Shown: one piece after another, positions 10,020 through 20,883 of the stretch
Layout: each line of letters opens with the position of its first letter
Numbering within the stretch: position 1 is the stretch's first letter
DNA from: Blastopirellula marina
GTDB lineage: Bacteria > Planctomycetota > Planctomycetia > Pirellulales > Pirellulaceae
Assembly: GCF_002967715.1 (NCBI RefSeq)
Contig: NZ_PUIA01000037.1
Span: forward strand, 402,200 to 466,199
Direction: 5' to 3'
Length of the DNA: 64,000 nucleotides
Translations under genes and position numbers: made by a program
Notes under the pieces: generated by a model
Told to the model about the DNA's origin: nothing
Database searches by the model: none
Seen by the model: only the letters and a program-made list of their open reading frames with translations

Positions 10020-11038
10020 TCGCCAGTGAATCGAACGATTCGCAACCTGGGCGGTTATGGAAGCAATTTCTGGTTGCTCGTTTCTGGCGTTACTCTTGCT
10101 TGCTGATCGTCCTGCTTGCTGTGGCAACTCTGCTAACGGGATTTGCTCGCATCTACTGGGTGTGGGATCTTCTGGCCAACCTGCGGGTTCAGCAGGTTCT
10201 TGTGGCCGTCGTTTTGATGGCCATCTGCGCGATCTATCGTCGGTGGGTCTGGCTAACCATTCCTTTGGCATGTTTCCTGGTGCATGCACCGTGGTTTCTG
10301 CCAGGACTGGAGCGCGTCGGCGGATCGCCTGATGTGCGGCAAGTGATAAGCGTTACCGTCTGCAATGTGCTGACGAGCAATCGAAACTTCGATGCCGCGA
10401 TGAAGGATATCCTCAGCGCTGAACCGGATGTTCTTGTGGTATTGGAAATCGATTCCGCGTGGGCGGCAGAAATCGAAGCCGCCACAAACGCGGACTACGC
10501 GTACAGGGTCGTTCACCCCGACGACTACGGAAACTTTGGCATCGGGCTCTATTCCCGCTATCCGATCCAGCACTCGCAGAGCTTTCGATTGAATGAAGGG
10601 ATCGATTCCATTGAAGCTGTCGTCGACGTGAAAGGGGCACCGTACCGCATCATCGGTACGCATCCCTTGCCCCCCACGGGCAATCGCAACTTCCGATCGA
10701 GAAACGAGCACCTGCGCATGTTGGCAGACCGAGTGCAGCATCCCCAGCCGGACTATCAAGGGTTACCGACGATCGTCATGGGGGATTTTAATTTGACCCC
10801 CTGGTCACCCTTCTTTCGCGATTTCGAGCGGGCCAGCGGACTTCGTAGGGCGGAGCATTTCGCCAACGTGACACCGACTTGGTATGTGCAGCCGATCTTT
10901 CCGCTGGGGCTTTCGCTCGATCACATCTTCATCAGCGATGATCTGACGTACTGGGGACGAGAGGTCGGCGGACCGATTGGCTCAGACCACCGGAGAGTGT
11001 CGGCCACGGTTAGTCGTCAGGGAAGCTTCGCCGACTAG
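10016..11038 (+). CDS. Membrane-anchored endonuclease/exonuclease/phosphatase-family protein
   Basis: The GTG start overlaps the preceding stop (GTGA), so translation is probably coupled. Residues about 25-95 contain two or three transmembrane helices. The rest is an EEP-fold catalytic domain with GTHPLPP, the metal-binding MGDFNLTPWSP, LDHIFISD and the final GSDHR. This layout (helices, then an outward-facing EEP domain) is common in bacterial proteins annotated as EEP-family. Their substrate, whether nucleic acid, phospholipid or phosphate ester, is generally unknown. The operon with a sigma-54 activator is unusual. Confidence 0.88.
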   Translation: MIASESNDSQPGRLWKQFLVARFWRYSCLLIVLLAVATLLTGFARIYWVWDLLANLRVQQVLVAVVLMAICAIYRRWVWLTIPLACFLVHAPWFLPGLERVGGSPDVRQVISVTVCNVLTSNRNFDAAMKDILSAEPDVLVVLEIDSAWAAEIEAATNADYAYRVVHPDDYGNFGIGLYSRYPIQHSQSFRLNEGIDSIEAVVDVKGAPYRIIGTHPLPPTGNRNFRSRNEHLRMLADRVQHPQPDYQGLPTIVMGDFNLTPWSPFFRDFERASGLRRAEHFANVTPTWYVQPIFPLGLSLDHIFISDDLTYWGREVGGPIGSDHRRVSATVSRQGSFAD

Positions 11039-11184
11039 TCTCACCCCTTAAGCAGCGAACCCTCGCTACGGGTGGCCGTCTTCCTGGGGCATGTCCTGCT
11101 TTCTGCTATCCCCCGACCGCCAGGCCGGAGATAGAATATGACGCTTCAATTTTGGTTCCTCTCTACCTTTCGAGCAGTCGTCAA

Positions 11185-11757
11185 ATGGAATGGCTTTCGG
11201 AACTTTCTCCTTGGGTCTTGGCGCTGGTGATCTTTCTGGTCCGAATGATCGACGTGTCCATTGGTACCTTGCGCACGATTTGTGTCGTTCAAGGGCGGAT
11301 GGGACTGTCGGTTGTGTTAGGTTTCTTTGAAGTTCTGATATGGATAGCGGCTTTGTCGCAGGTCATCATGGGGGTCTCGGAAAGCCCGATTTTGATGGTC
11401 GCCTACGCTGGCGGGTTTGCTTTGGGGAATGCCGTTGGAATTGGGCTCGAGCGACGCTTGGCTTTGGGATCGGTGGTGGTGCGTATCATTGCCCAGGAAG
11501 ACGATGCCGAAATTGTGCGAACCCTCAGAGCCAGCGGCTACCGTGCGACCACCTTCGAAGGCGAAGGGGTGGAAGGCCCGGTCGACCTGATCTACGTGCG
11601 CTGCGACCGCCGTGAGGTCTCTAAACTGCTCAAGGCCGTGAAGTTTCTGAAGCCGAATGTGTTCTACACGGTCGAGCCGGTCCAGGAGCAGAGCGAGCGA
11701 TTCGCCGAGGCATTGCCGCACGCGACCGGTTGGCGTGCGGTCTTCAAGATGAAGTGA
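11185..11757 (+). CDS. UPF0316 (DUF5698/DUF2179) membrane protein
   Basis: Three N-terminal helices include the family hallmark RMIDVSIGTLRTI, followed by a soluble DUF2179 domain (residues about 105-165, VVRIIAQEDDAEIVRTLRASG). The length of about 190 aa fits UPF0316. I chose the ATG at 11185 because the product then begins a few residues before the first helix. A TTG at 11152 is possible but adds residues with no known counterpart. The molecular role of the family is unknown. Confidence 0.85.
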   Translation: MEWLSELSPWVLALVIFLVRMIDVSIGTLRTICVVQGRMGLSVVLGFFEVLIWIAALSQVIMGVSESPILMVAYAGGFALGNAVGIGLERRLALGSVVVRIIAQEDDAEIVRTLRASGYRATTFEGEGVEGPVDLIYVRCDRREVSKLLKAVKFLKPNVFYTVEPVQEQSERFAEALPHATGWRAVFKMK

Positions 11758-11891
11758 ATTCCGGGCTGATACTGGGGTAATCTGGCTTACCGCTGCTTGA
11801 CCCCTGGGCGGCCGTACTAAAGAATCGGGAGATTGAGTTCGCCCCCCAGATGCGCCCGTGATGGGCTTGCAGTGAAATAGGAGTTCGTTGA

Positions 11892-13025
11892 ATGCCTGCC
11901 CGAACGTTATGGTTAGCCCTTTTGTTGGTCTCTTTAGTGCCTGTGACCCTTCTCGCCCAAGCTCCGGAAGGCGCGGCCCCGGAAGCCGAAGCAGCACCTT
12001 CTGCCGGTCCCCAGGACGATTTCGACCAGATGATGGGGCAGTGGAAGGAGATCATCACCGAGCTTCGTAGCATTCAGCAGGCCTATCGACTGGCACCTGA
12101 GAAGGACTTGCCGAAGCTTCGCAAAAAGTACAGCGAAGTCCTCGCCAAAGGCATGGCCTTGCTCCCCAAGATCGAAGAAGCAGCGATCAAGCGCCTGGCT
12201 GCTTCGCCTGATGATCAGGATGCCAAGCTCTTTCTAGCCAAGGTTTTGGCCGATGCACTCGAAAAAGATGACTACCCGCGAGGCTATCGTCTGGTTCACC
12301 TGCTTCTAGACAACGGGTTCGACGAAAACGAACTGCTGGCCAACCAGGTTGTGGCGGCGTTCGGAACCGATCATTTCGCAGAAGCGGAAACGGCATTCAA
12401 GAAGCTGCAGGAAAAGATGCTGCCGATCGATGATCGCGTCGGTCAGAACGGCGTTATGGCCACCGAGCTCAAGGAAAAGTGGGCTCGTGAAGAAGAACTG
12501 CGAAAGAAGGACGCCGAAGCGAATGACCTTCCCCGCGTGAAGATGTCGACCACCCAGGGAGATATGGTGATCGAGCTCTACGAAAACGAAGCTCCAGATA
12601 CGGTTGGGAACTTTGTGAGCCTGGTCGAGAAGAAGTTCTACGATGGCCTTCCTTTTCACCGGGTTCTACCTCACTTCATGGCCCAAGGGGGTGATCCTCA
12701 GGGAGATGGAAGTGGTGGGCCAGGCTACAACATCTTCTGCGAGTGCTACCGAGAGGATGCCCGAGATCATTTTGCCGGTACGCTTAGCATGGCCCACGCC
12801 GGTAAGAACACCGGTGGATCGCAATTCTTCCTGACGTTTCAGGCAACGCCTCATCTCGATGGCAAGCACACCGTGTTCGGTCGAGTGATCGAAGGGAAGG
12901 ACGTGCTCTCCAAGATCACCCGTCGCGAGCCTGGCGGCCTTTCGGCACCAGAAGCCGACCGAATCTTGAAGGCCGAAGTGATCCGCAAACGCGATCACGA
13001 ATACTTGCCGAACAAGACTCCGTAA
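11892..13025 (+). CDS. Exported cyclophilin-type peptidyl-prolyl isomerase
   Basis: A signal peptide (residues 1-22, ending LLAQ) is followed by an Ala/Pro/Glu-rich linker. A helical region (about 35-205) may be a dimerisation or client-binding segment. The cyclophilin domain covers about 215-370, with FHRVLPHFMAQGGDPQGDG, the glycine-rich GGPGY, GGSQFFLTF and a TPHLDGKHTVFGRV tail, so the active-site Arg, Phe, Gln and His are present. It probably catalyses proline isomerisation during folding of exported proteins. It is monocistronic, with a likely promoter and small RNA unit immediately downstream. Confidence 0.92.
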   Translation: MPARTLWLALLLVSLVPVTLLAQAPEGAAPEAEAAPSAGPQDDFDQMMGQWKEIITELRSIQQAYRLAPEKDLPKLRKKYSEVLAKGMALLPKIEEAAIKRLAASPDDQDAKLFLAKVLADALEKDDYPRGYRLVHLLLDNGFDENELLANQVVAAFGTDHFAEAETAFKKLQEKMLPIDDRVGQNGVMATELKEKWAREEELRKKDAEANDLPRVKMSTTQGDMVIELYENEAPDTVGNFVSLVEKKFYDGLPFHRVLPHFMAQGGDPQGDGSGGPGYNIFCECYREDARDHFAGTLSMAHAGKNTGGSQFFLTFQATPHLDGKHTVFGRVIEGKDVLSKITRREPGGLSAPEADRILKAEVIRKRDHEYLPNKTP

Positions 13026-13052
13026 AAACACAATTTGCGCGAAGTCGTACAG

Positions 13053-13080
13053 TTGGGTTGATTGCGCAATTTGCTATATT
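13053..13080 (+). promoter_or_regulatory. Candidate promoter of a small transcript
   Basis: TTGGGT (13053-13058) and TATATT (13075-13080) are separated by 16 bases. The spacer contains a perfect 10-base palindrome, ATTGCGCAAT (13061-13070). The octamer CAATTTGC occurs directly repeated at 13031 and 13067. It lies 30 bases after the cyclophilin stop and points toward a terminator 85 bases further on. Confidence 0.4.
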
Positions 13081-13086
13081 TACTAG

Positions 13087-13191
13087 CAAGTTTTACTGAC
13101 AAACAGGAGTGTCCCTAGCGATTAGCATGAGTGCTGGGGGCCCTAAGTTCAGTCTCGGTAATGCAAGGCACGTCTTAGTACGTGCTTTTTT
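13087..13191 (+). ncRNA. Candidate small RNA of about 105 nt ending in an intrinsic terminator
   Basis: The region is bounded by a promoter-like sequence and by a terminator hairpin: stem GCACGT/ACGTGC (13168-13173 with 13180-13185), 6-base loop, and six T at 13186-13191. A 63-codon frame beginning GTG at 13109 runs through the terminator, and its product has no recognisable features, so a non-coding transcript is more likely. It could also be the 3' end of the cyclophilin message. No known RNA family was recognised. Confidence 0.35.
13165..13191 (+). terminator. Intrinsic terminator
   Basis: A 6-bp G/C-containing stem, extendable through A-T pairs, is followed by a six-T tract. It closes either the cyclophilin transcript (140 bases past the stop) or the short transcript starting near 13087. 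Confidence 0.65.
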
Positions 13192-13378
13192 CATGCGCCC
13201 GTATTTGCTAGCACTTCTCAAGGCGGCAAACCTTAACGGAAAACAACGCGCAGCTATTCCCCGAAGAAGGCGTTTAACGGGCCGCTTATTGTGTGACTAA
13301 TTTCTGTCCACATCACAACTTACGTGAATTGCTACTTTTCACCCTTGGCAAACTTAGGGAATTTAAACCTCGACATGC

Positions 13379-13407
13379 TTGACGATGGGGGCTGGGGTCA
13401 ATAACCT
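13379..13407 (+). promoter_or_regulatory. Possible promoter of the LysR gene
   Basis: TTGACG (13379-13384), a 17-base spacer and TAACCT (13402-13407) would start transcription near 13414, 72 bases before the ATG. The -10 is poor. The remaining sequence from 13192 to 13378 shows nothing I can support. Confidence 0.3.
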
Positions 13408-13485
13408 TACATTTCGGATTTTAATCTTGGATTTCACCAGTATCTAAATTCCGCATAGTTCCCCCTTCACTTCCCAAAGACGTTT

Positions 13486-14484
13486 ATGCACGTAAAGTCC
13501 CTCAAGGTGTTCTGCGACGTTGTTGGTCAGCGCAGCTTCTCAAGAGCTGCGGATGAGAACGGCATTTCGCAGTCTGGCGCTAGCCAGGTCGTGCACCAGT
13601 TAGAGGAACGTCTGGGGGTGAAGCTGATCGATCGCTCAAAACGCCCCTTGGTGCCCACCGCTGAAGGTGAGCTGTACTACCAAGGCTGCCGTCAACTCGT
13701 CCAGCGATACTATGCCTTGGAAGAGGATGTCCGCACGTTCCATAAGGAACTTGCCGGTCAGGTAACCATCGCTTCGATCTACTCGGTTGGTCTCAGCCAC
13801 ATGAATGCCTGCGTGCAGGAATTCCTGGGCAAGCATCCCAAAGCGAACGTTCGTCTCCAGTACCACCATCCCGACACGGTGGTGCAGTTGGTCGAGACCG
13901 ACCAGGTCGACTTTGGACTGGTTAGCTATCCCAAGGCATCCAAGAGCATCAAAGTCGATATGTGGCGTGCCGAGCCGATGTTCCTCGTCTGTGCCCCAGG
14001 CTGCGAACTAGCCGAGCGCGAAACGATCTGGCTGGACGAACTCGATGGTCGCCGCATGGTGGGCTTCGACACCCGATTGCAGATTCGCCGCGAAATTGAT
14101 TTCGTGCTCTCTTCTGCCGGGGCTGATGTTCAAGTTGTCATGGAATTTGACAACATCGAGACAATCAAGCGGGCCATCGAAATCGATGCCGGTTTTGGCT
14201 TGTTGCCGATCGACACGGTAACACGCGAGTTGGAAACCGGCTCGCTCGTGGCAGTGCCTATCGAAGGAGCCCCCCTGTCCCGGCCGCTGGGTATTGTGAC
14301 TCGGCAAGGGAAAGAGTTGGGGAAGACGGCTCGCCGTTTCATTCAGCTACTGCACGAAAAAGCAGATAACTCGGATGCCCATGGTTCCGAGTTGGAAGAC
14401 AAACCGGTTGCGGCCAGCTTCGCCGATGGAGAGGCTGCTGATGCCAATAGTGATCTTGAAAACGGAGTTTCGGCACGCACTTAA
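13486..14484 (+). CDS. LysR-family transcriptional regulator
   Basis: The N-terminal winged helix-turn-helix (residues 1-60) is typical: FCDVVGQRSFSRAADENGISQSGASQVVHQLEERLGVKLIDRS. A LysR substrate-binding domain covers about 88-295 (LAGQVTIASIYSVGL, VDFGLVSYP, GFGLLPIDTV). The last 40 residues are an acidic, low-complexity tail that is not part of the usual fold. The gene lies 134 bases upstream of gltBD on the same strand. Control of glutamate synthase, as GltC does in Bacillus, is therefore a reasonable but unproven guess. The effector is unknown. Confidence 0.9.
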   Translation: MHVKSLKVFCDVVGQRSFSRAADENGISQSGASQVVHQLEERLGVKLIDRSKRPLVPTAEGELYYQGCRQLVQRYYALEEDVRTFHKELAGQVTIASIYSVGLSHMNACVQEFLGKHPKANVRLQYHHPDTVVQLVETDQVDFGLVSYPKASKSIKVDMWRAEPMFLVCAPGCELAERETIWLDELDGRRMVGFDTRLQIRREIDFVLSSAGADVQVVMEFDNIETIKRAIEIDAGFGLLPIDTVTRELETGSLVAVPIEGAPLSRPLGIVTRQGKELGKTARRFIQLLHEKADNSDAHGSELEDKPVAASFADGEAADANSDLENGVSART

Positions 14485-14618
14485 AACGTTCCCCGCACGA
14501 AGACAAAGTCTCCCCGGGGAATCAGCCTGCGGAGATCTTGTCTACCGACTAGATCCGACACCCCAATGAAGACATCCGGGCGCGCGGCCCGAAGTTTTAG
14601 CTAGAAGAAGGTAGAACC

Positions 14619-17600
14619 ATGATCCAGCCAAACCAACCGACCACGCGAACTTATCGGACCGAGCGTCCCGGTAAGGAAGGTTTGTACGATCCGGCTATGG
14701 AGAGGGAAAACTGTGGCGTTGGTTTCGTGGCCCATATCAAGGGCAAGCGAAGCCACCAGTTGGTCCTCGATGCCGAGGCGATGAATATCAACATGGACCA
14801 CCGTGGCGGTTGCGGCTGTGAAGCCAATACGGGCGACGGTGCCGGTATGTTGACGGCCCTGCCGCTGGAATTCCTGGCTCGTGTTACCAAGGAAGACCTG
14901 GGTAAAGAACTGCCTGAACCGGGTAAATTTGCCGCCGGTATTGTCTTTCTGCCACGCGATGCCAAGTCGCGCGAGCACTGCAAAAAGACCGTGGAAACCC
15001 TGATCGAAGAGCATGGTCAGGTTCTGGTCGGCTGGCGCAAGGTGCCCACCAATCCTGAAGGCGCGGACATCGGTCCCACTGCCCTGGCTTGCATGCCTGA
15101 AATCGAGATGTTGATCGTCTCGGCTGGTGGTGACTTGGAAGGGGATGCCTTCGAACGCCAGTTGTACTTGATCCGCAAGCGTGCCAGCCACATGCTTCGC
15201 GGCGACCTCAACCTCGTCCAGCGCACACTGTTTTACATTGGCAGCTTGTCGACGAAGGTCATCATCTATAAGGGGATGCTGACGCCTGCTCAGTTGGTGC
15301 CGTTCTATCGAGACTTGCAGTGCGAAGACTACACTACGCACCTGGCGATGGTTCACTCGCGATTCAGCACCAACACGTTTCCGTCGTGGGATCGTGCTCA
15401 GCCGAACCGCTTCATGTCGCACAACGGCGAAATCAACACGGTTCGTGGTAATGCCAACTGGATGAAGGCCCGTGAAGGTCAGGTCCAGAGCGAACTATTC
15501 GGCGACGACCTCTCCAAGCTCTTCCCGATCGTCGAGCCTGAATGCTCTGATTCCGGTACGTTTGACAACGTGCTCGAGTTCCTGCTGATGGGCGGTCGTA
15601 CGCTGCAGGAAGCCGTCATGATGATGGTGCCGGAAGCCTGGCAGAAGCACGAAACGATGGCCGAGGACAAGCGTGCGTTCTACGAATACCACTCCAGCTT
15701 GATGGAGCCATGGGACGGTCCTGCGTCGATCGCGTTCACCGATGGTCATTACATTGGTGCGGTGCTCGACCGAAATGGTTTGCGTCCTAGCCGCTACTAC
15801 GTGACTTCCGACGATCGCGTGATCATGGCCAGCGAAGTGGGCGTTATCCCCGTCGATCCGAGCATCGTGATCGAAAAGGGGCGTCTGCAGCCAGGACGTA
15901 TGTTCCTGATCGACTTCGAAGAAGGCCGCATGATTCCGGACGAAGAGCTTAAGAGCAAATTCGCTCGTGAGCGTCCGTACGCCAAGTGGCTGCTGGAACA
16001 GCGAATCGAACTGTCTGAATTGAGCCCTAACAAAGAGCCACACGGCTTCGATCCCGGTACGCTATTGCAGCGGATGCAGGCTTTCGGTTTTACGACGGAA
16101 ACGCTCAGTTTCATGCTTTTACCGATGATCGAGCAGAAGCGTGACCCTATCGGCTCGATGGGGAATGACTCGGCCCTGGCATGTCTTAGCGACAAGCCTC
16201 GTATGCTGTACGACTACTTCAAGCAGTTGTTCGCCCAGGTGACCAACCCGGCGATCGACTCGATCCGTGAAGAAGTGGTGATGTCGCTGGAATGCTACAT
16301 CGGCCCGGAAAGCAACTTGCTGGAAACCACGCCGGAACATGCTCACCGGTTACTAGTTTCGCATCCGATTCTGACCAACGAAGAGTTGGCCGCTTTCTCG
16401 CACATGGATCATCGTGGTTGGAAGACAAAGGTTATCGACGTCACTTTCGCCCGCAGCGAAGGAACCGACGGCCTGGTCACCGCTTTGGATCGCATTTGTG
16501 CCGAGGCCGAATCGGCAATCGATGAAGGCTACAGCAACATCGTTTTGAGCGATCGCAAGATCAGCGCCGAACGTGTTCCAGTCAGCATGTTGCTGGTTAC
16601 CGGTGCGGTTCACCACCACCTGGTGCGTGCCGCCAAGCGAACCCAGATCGGCATCATCCTGGAAACTGGCGAAGCACGCGAAGTGCATCACCACTGCTTG
16701 TTGGTCGGTTACGGTGCCGACGCGATCAATCCTTACCTCGCGTTCGAGTCCTTGTGGCAAGCTCGCGCTGACGGACTGGTCAAGACCGACGAGTATCCCG
16801 ACGACGACTCCCTGGTGGCTGCTTACCGCAAAGGTGTTGCCAAGGGTATCCTCAAGGTCATGGGCAAGATGGGTATCAGTACGCTCCAGTCGTACAAGGG
16901 TGCTCAGATCTTTGAAGCCCTTGGCCTCCAGGACGAAGTGATCAAGCGTTGTTTCGAGGGGACTTCCAGCCGCGTTCAAGGTGTGAACTTCAAAGTTCTT
17001 GCCGAAGAACAGTTGCGTCGTCACGAACTTGGTTACCCGGTCCGTGAAGACGGCCGGTTGCCGGTGCTGCCCAACCAGGGTGAATTCCACTGGCGGGCCG
17101 GTGGCGAGCGTCATGCTTGGAGCCCTGATGCGATCGCGAACATTCAGGTCGCCGCACGAACCAACAGCCGAGAGGCTTATAACCAGTTTGCCAAGCTGGT
17201 CAACGAAGATGCCCGCAACCGCTGCATGCTGCGTGGCCTGCTCACGTTCAAAGAGGGCACCGAGTCGATTTCGATCGATGAAGTGATGCCTACCAGCGAG
17301 ATCGTTAAACGCTTCTGCACCGGGGCGATGAGCTACGGCTCTATCTCCGGCGAAGCCCACGAATCGCTGGCAATCGCCATGAATCGCATTGGCGGTAAGA
17401 GCAACACCGGCGAAGGTGGCGAAGATTCCATTCGCTTCCAGCCGTTGGCCAACGGCGACTCGAAGCGTTCGGCCATCAAGCAGGTAGCGTCGGGCCGTTT
17501 CGGTGTGACGATCAACTACTTGACCAATGCGGACGAAATTCAGATCAAGATTTCGCAGGGTGCCAAGCCAGGCGAGGGTGGTGAACTTCCAGGTAAGAAG

Positions 17601-19221
17601 GTAGACGAGTACATCGCTCGCCTGCGTTATTCGACGCCTGGTGTTGGTCTGATCAGTCCTCCTCCACACCACGACATTTACTCGATCGAAGACCTTTCGC
17701 AGTTGATTCACGACTTGAAGAACGCCAATCCGGCGGCTCGTATCAGCGTGAAACTGGTTTCCGAGATCGGTGTCGGTACGATCGCCGCCGGTGTGGCCAA
17801 GGCCAAGGCCGACCACATCCTGATCGCCGGCGATAACGGCGGTACGGGGGCCTCGCCGCTCACCAGTATCAAACATGCCGGTCTGCCGTGGGAACTGGGG
17901 ATTGTGGAAGCACACCAGACCCTGGTCATGAACGACCTGCGTAGCCGCGTCGTGCTGCAGACCGACGGTGGTTTGAAGACCGGCCGCGACGTTGTGATCG
18001 CCGCGATTCTCGGAGCCGAAGAAATGGGCTTCTCGACCGCGCCGCTGATCACGCTGGGCTGCATCATGATGCGTAAGTGTCACCTCAATACGTGCCCTGT
18101 GGGTATTGCCACGCAAGATCCAGAGCTTCGCAAGAAGTTCAAGGGCGAGCCTGAGCACGTCGTAAACTACTTGTTCATGGTCGCTGAGGAAGCTCGCGAA
18201 CTGATGGCCAAGCTGGGTGTGCGTACGATGGACGAACTGATCGGCCGCGTCGATCTGCTCGAGACGAACAGGGCCATTCAGCACTGGAAGGCTGACGGTT
18301 TGGATCTGTCGCCACTCTTGAAGCCAGCGGAAAACAAGAATCCGAATTCGCCACAATACAATGTGATGAAACAGGATCACCGTTTGGAATTGGCTCTGGA
18401 CAACATGCTGATCGAGAAGTCGCAGCCGGCTCTTGAGAAGAAAGAAAAGGTCCAGATCAAAACTCCGATCATCAATATCAACCGTACCGTGGGCACCACG
18501 CTCAGCCACGAGATCGCCAAGCGATATGGTGAAAATGGCCTGCCGGACGAAACGATTCATGTGAATCTGCACGGTTCGGCGGGGCAAAGTTTTGGTGCCT
18601 TCCTGGCCGCCGGGGTTACCCTGGAACTGGAAGGGGACGCGAACGACTACGTCGGCAAAGGCCTCTCCGGTGGTCGCGTCATTATCTATCCTCACAAGTC
18701 AAGTTCCTTCAAGGCAGAAGAGAACATGCTGGTGGGGAACGTCTGCCTGTATGGGGCGACGCGGGGTCAGGCCTTCTTCCGAGGTCGGGCTGCCGAGCGA
18801 TTCTGTGTCCGGAACAGCGGTGCGCACACTGTTGTCGAAGGAGTTGGAGATCACGGATGTGAATATATGACCGGGGGCCGCGTGGTCGTCCTGGGCTCGA
18901 CTGGCCGCAACTTCGCAGCCGGTATGAGTGGCGGTGTCGCCTACATTTGGGATTATGAAGGCAACTTCCTGCAGAATTGCAATCTGGGAATGGTCGAGCT
19001 AGAGCGGTTGGACAACCCCAGCGACATCGTGGAGGTAAAAGGCCTGATCCAAATGCATGCCAAGTACACGCAATCGACCGTCGCCGAGAAGATTCTCGCC
19101 GATTGGGACAATGCGATGACTCAGTTCGTGAAGGTCATGCCAATTGACTACAAGCGTGTCCTTCAAGAACGCATGCAACACGATGAAGAAGAAGATGTTC
19201 AACTAAGCGGAGCCGAAAGCA

Positions 19222-19229
<8 letters not shown>
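14619..19229 (+). CDS. gltB: Glutamate synthase large subunit
   Basis: GltB transfers the amide of glutamine to 2-oxoglutarate, giving two glutamates. The 1536-aa protein has the full family layout. The glutaminase domain begins at the catalytic Cys32 ([15 protein letters not shown]), so a 31-residue propeptide is expected to be removed. A central domain follows. The FMN-binding synthase domain holds the 3Fe-4S cysteines in [18 protein letters not shown] (about residues 1148-1165). A C-terminal GXGXG beta-helix (about 1280-1490) ends the protein. An AGAAGG ribosome site precedes the ATG. It overlaps gltD by eight bases. Confidence 0.98.
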
Positions 19230-20685
<1,456 letters not shown>

Positions 20686-20709
20686 GGTAGGTTCATTTAG
20701 CAAGTGCGA

Positions 20710-20727
20710 GTTTCTCGTCAGAGAAAC
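20710..20727. other. Hairpin just downstream of gltD
   Basis: A 7-bp stem GTTTCTC/GAGAAAC with a GTCA loop lies 25 bases past the gltD stop. No T-run follows. It may protect the 3' end of the gltBD message; the true terminator is further on. Confidence 0.35.
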
Positions 20728-20736
20728 GAGTCCTTG

Positions 20737-20774
20737 TCCCCTCGCCCCTGAGGGGAGAGGGCCAGGGTGAGGGG
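20737..20774 (+). repeat. REP-like GC-rich intergenic repeat, copy 1
   Basis: This 38-base element is built from CCCTCGCCCCTgAGGGG, then AGAGGG, and ends in GGTGAGGGG. Near-identical sequence recurs at 30078-30115 and, inverted, at 30139-30176. The CCCCTnAGGGG core is self-complementary. This resembles the REP-type palindromes scattered between genes in many bacteria. Confidence 0.65.
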
Positions 20775-20831
20775 TTCCCCCATCCAACAAACATAGCAAG
20801 GTGTTTCATTTCACCTCATATGCTCTAAGCT

Positions 20832-20865
20832 AGGGTGAGTCGCTCAAGTCGACTCACCCTTTTTT
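20832..20865 (+). terminator. Intrinsic terminator of gltBD
   Basis: The perfect 10-bp stem GGGTGAGTCG (20833-20842) and CGACTCACCC (20850-20859) with a 7-base loop is followed directly by six T. It lies 150 bases past gltD and just before the DapA-like gene, so that gene probably has separate control. Confidence 0.9.
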
Positions 20866-20883
20866 ATTGCCCGAGCGTGCCCC

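Noticed and set aside
13109..13300. 63-codon frame after the cyclophilin gene
   Set aside because: It runs through a strong intrinsic terminator and its product is featureless. A non-coding transcript explains the region better.
16353..18695. 780-codon open frame antisense to gltB
   Set aside because: Same explanation: it lies wholly inside gltB, has no start context, and its composition is typical of antisense shadows.
20686..20883. CRISPR-like repeats in the GC-rich gaps
   Set aside because: The copies are few, unevenly spaced and in both orientations, without spacers of constant length. They fit REP-like palindromes.
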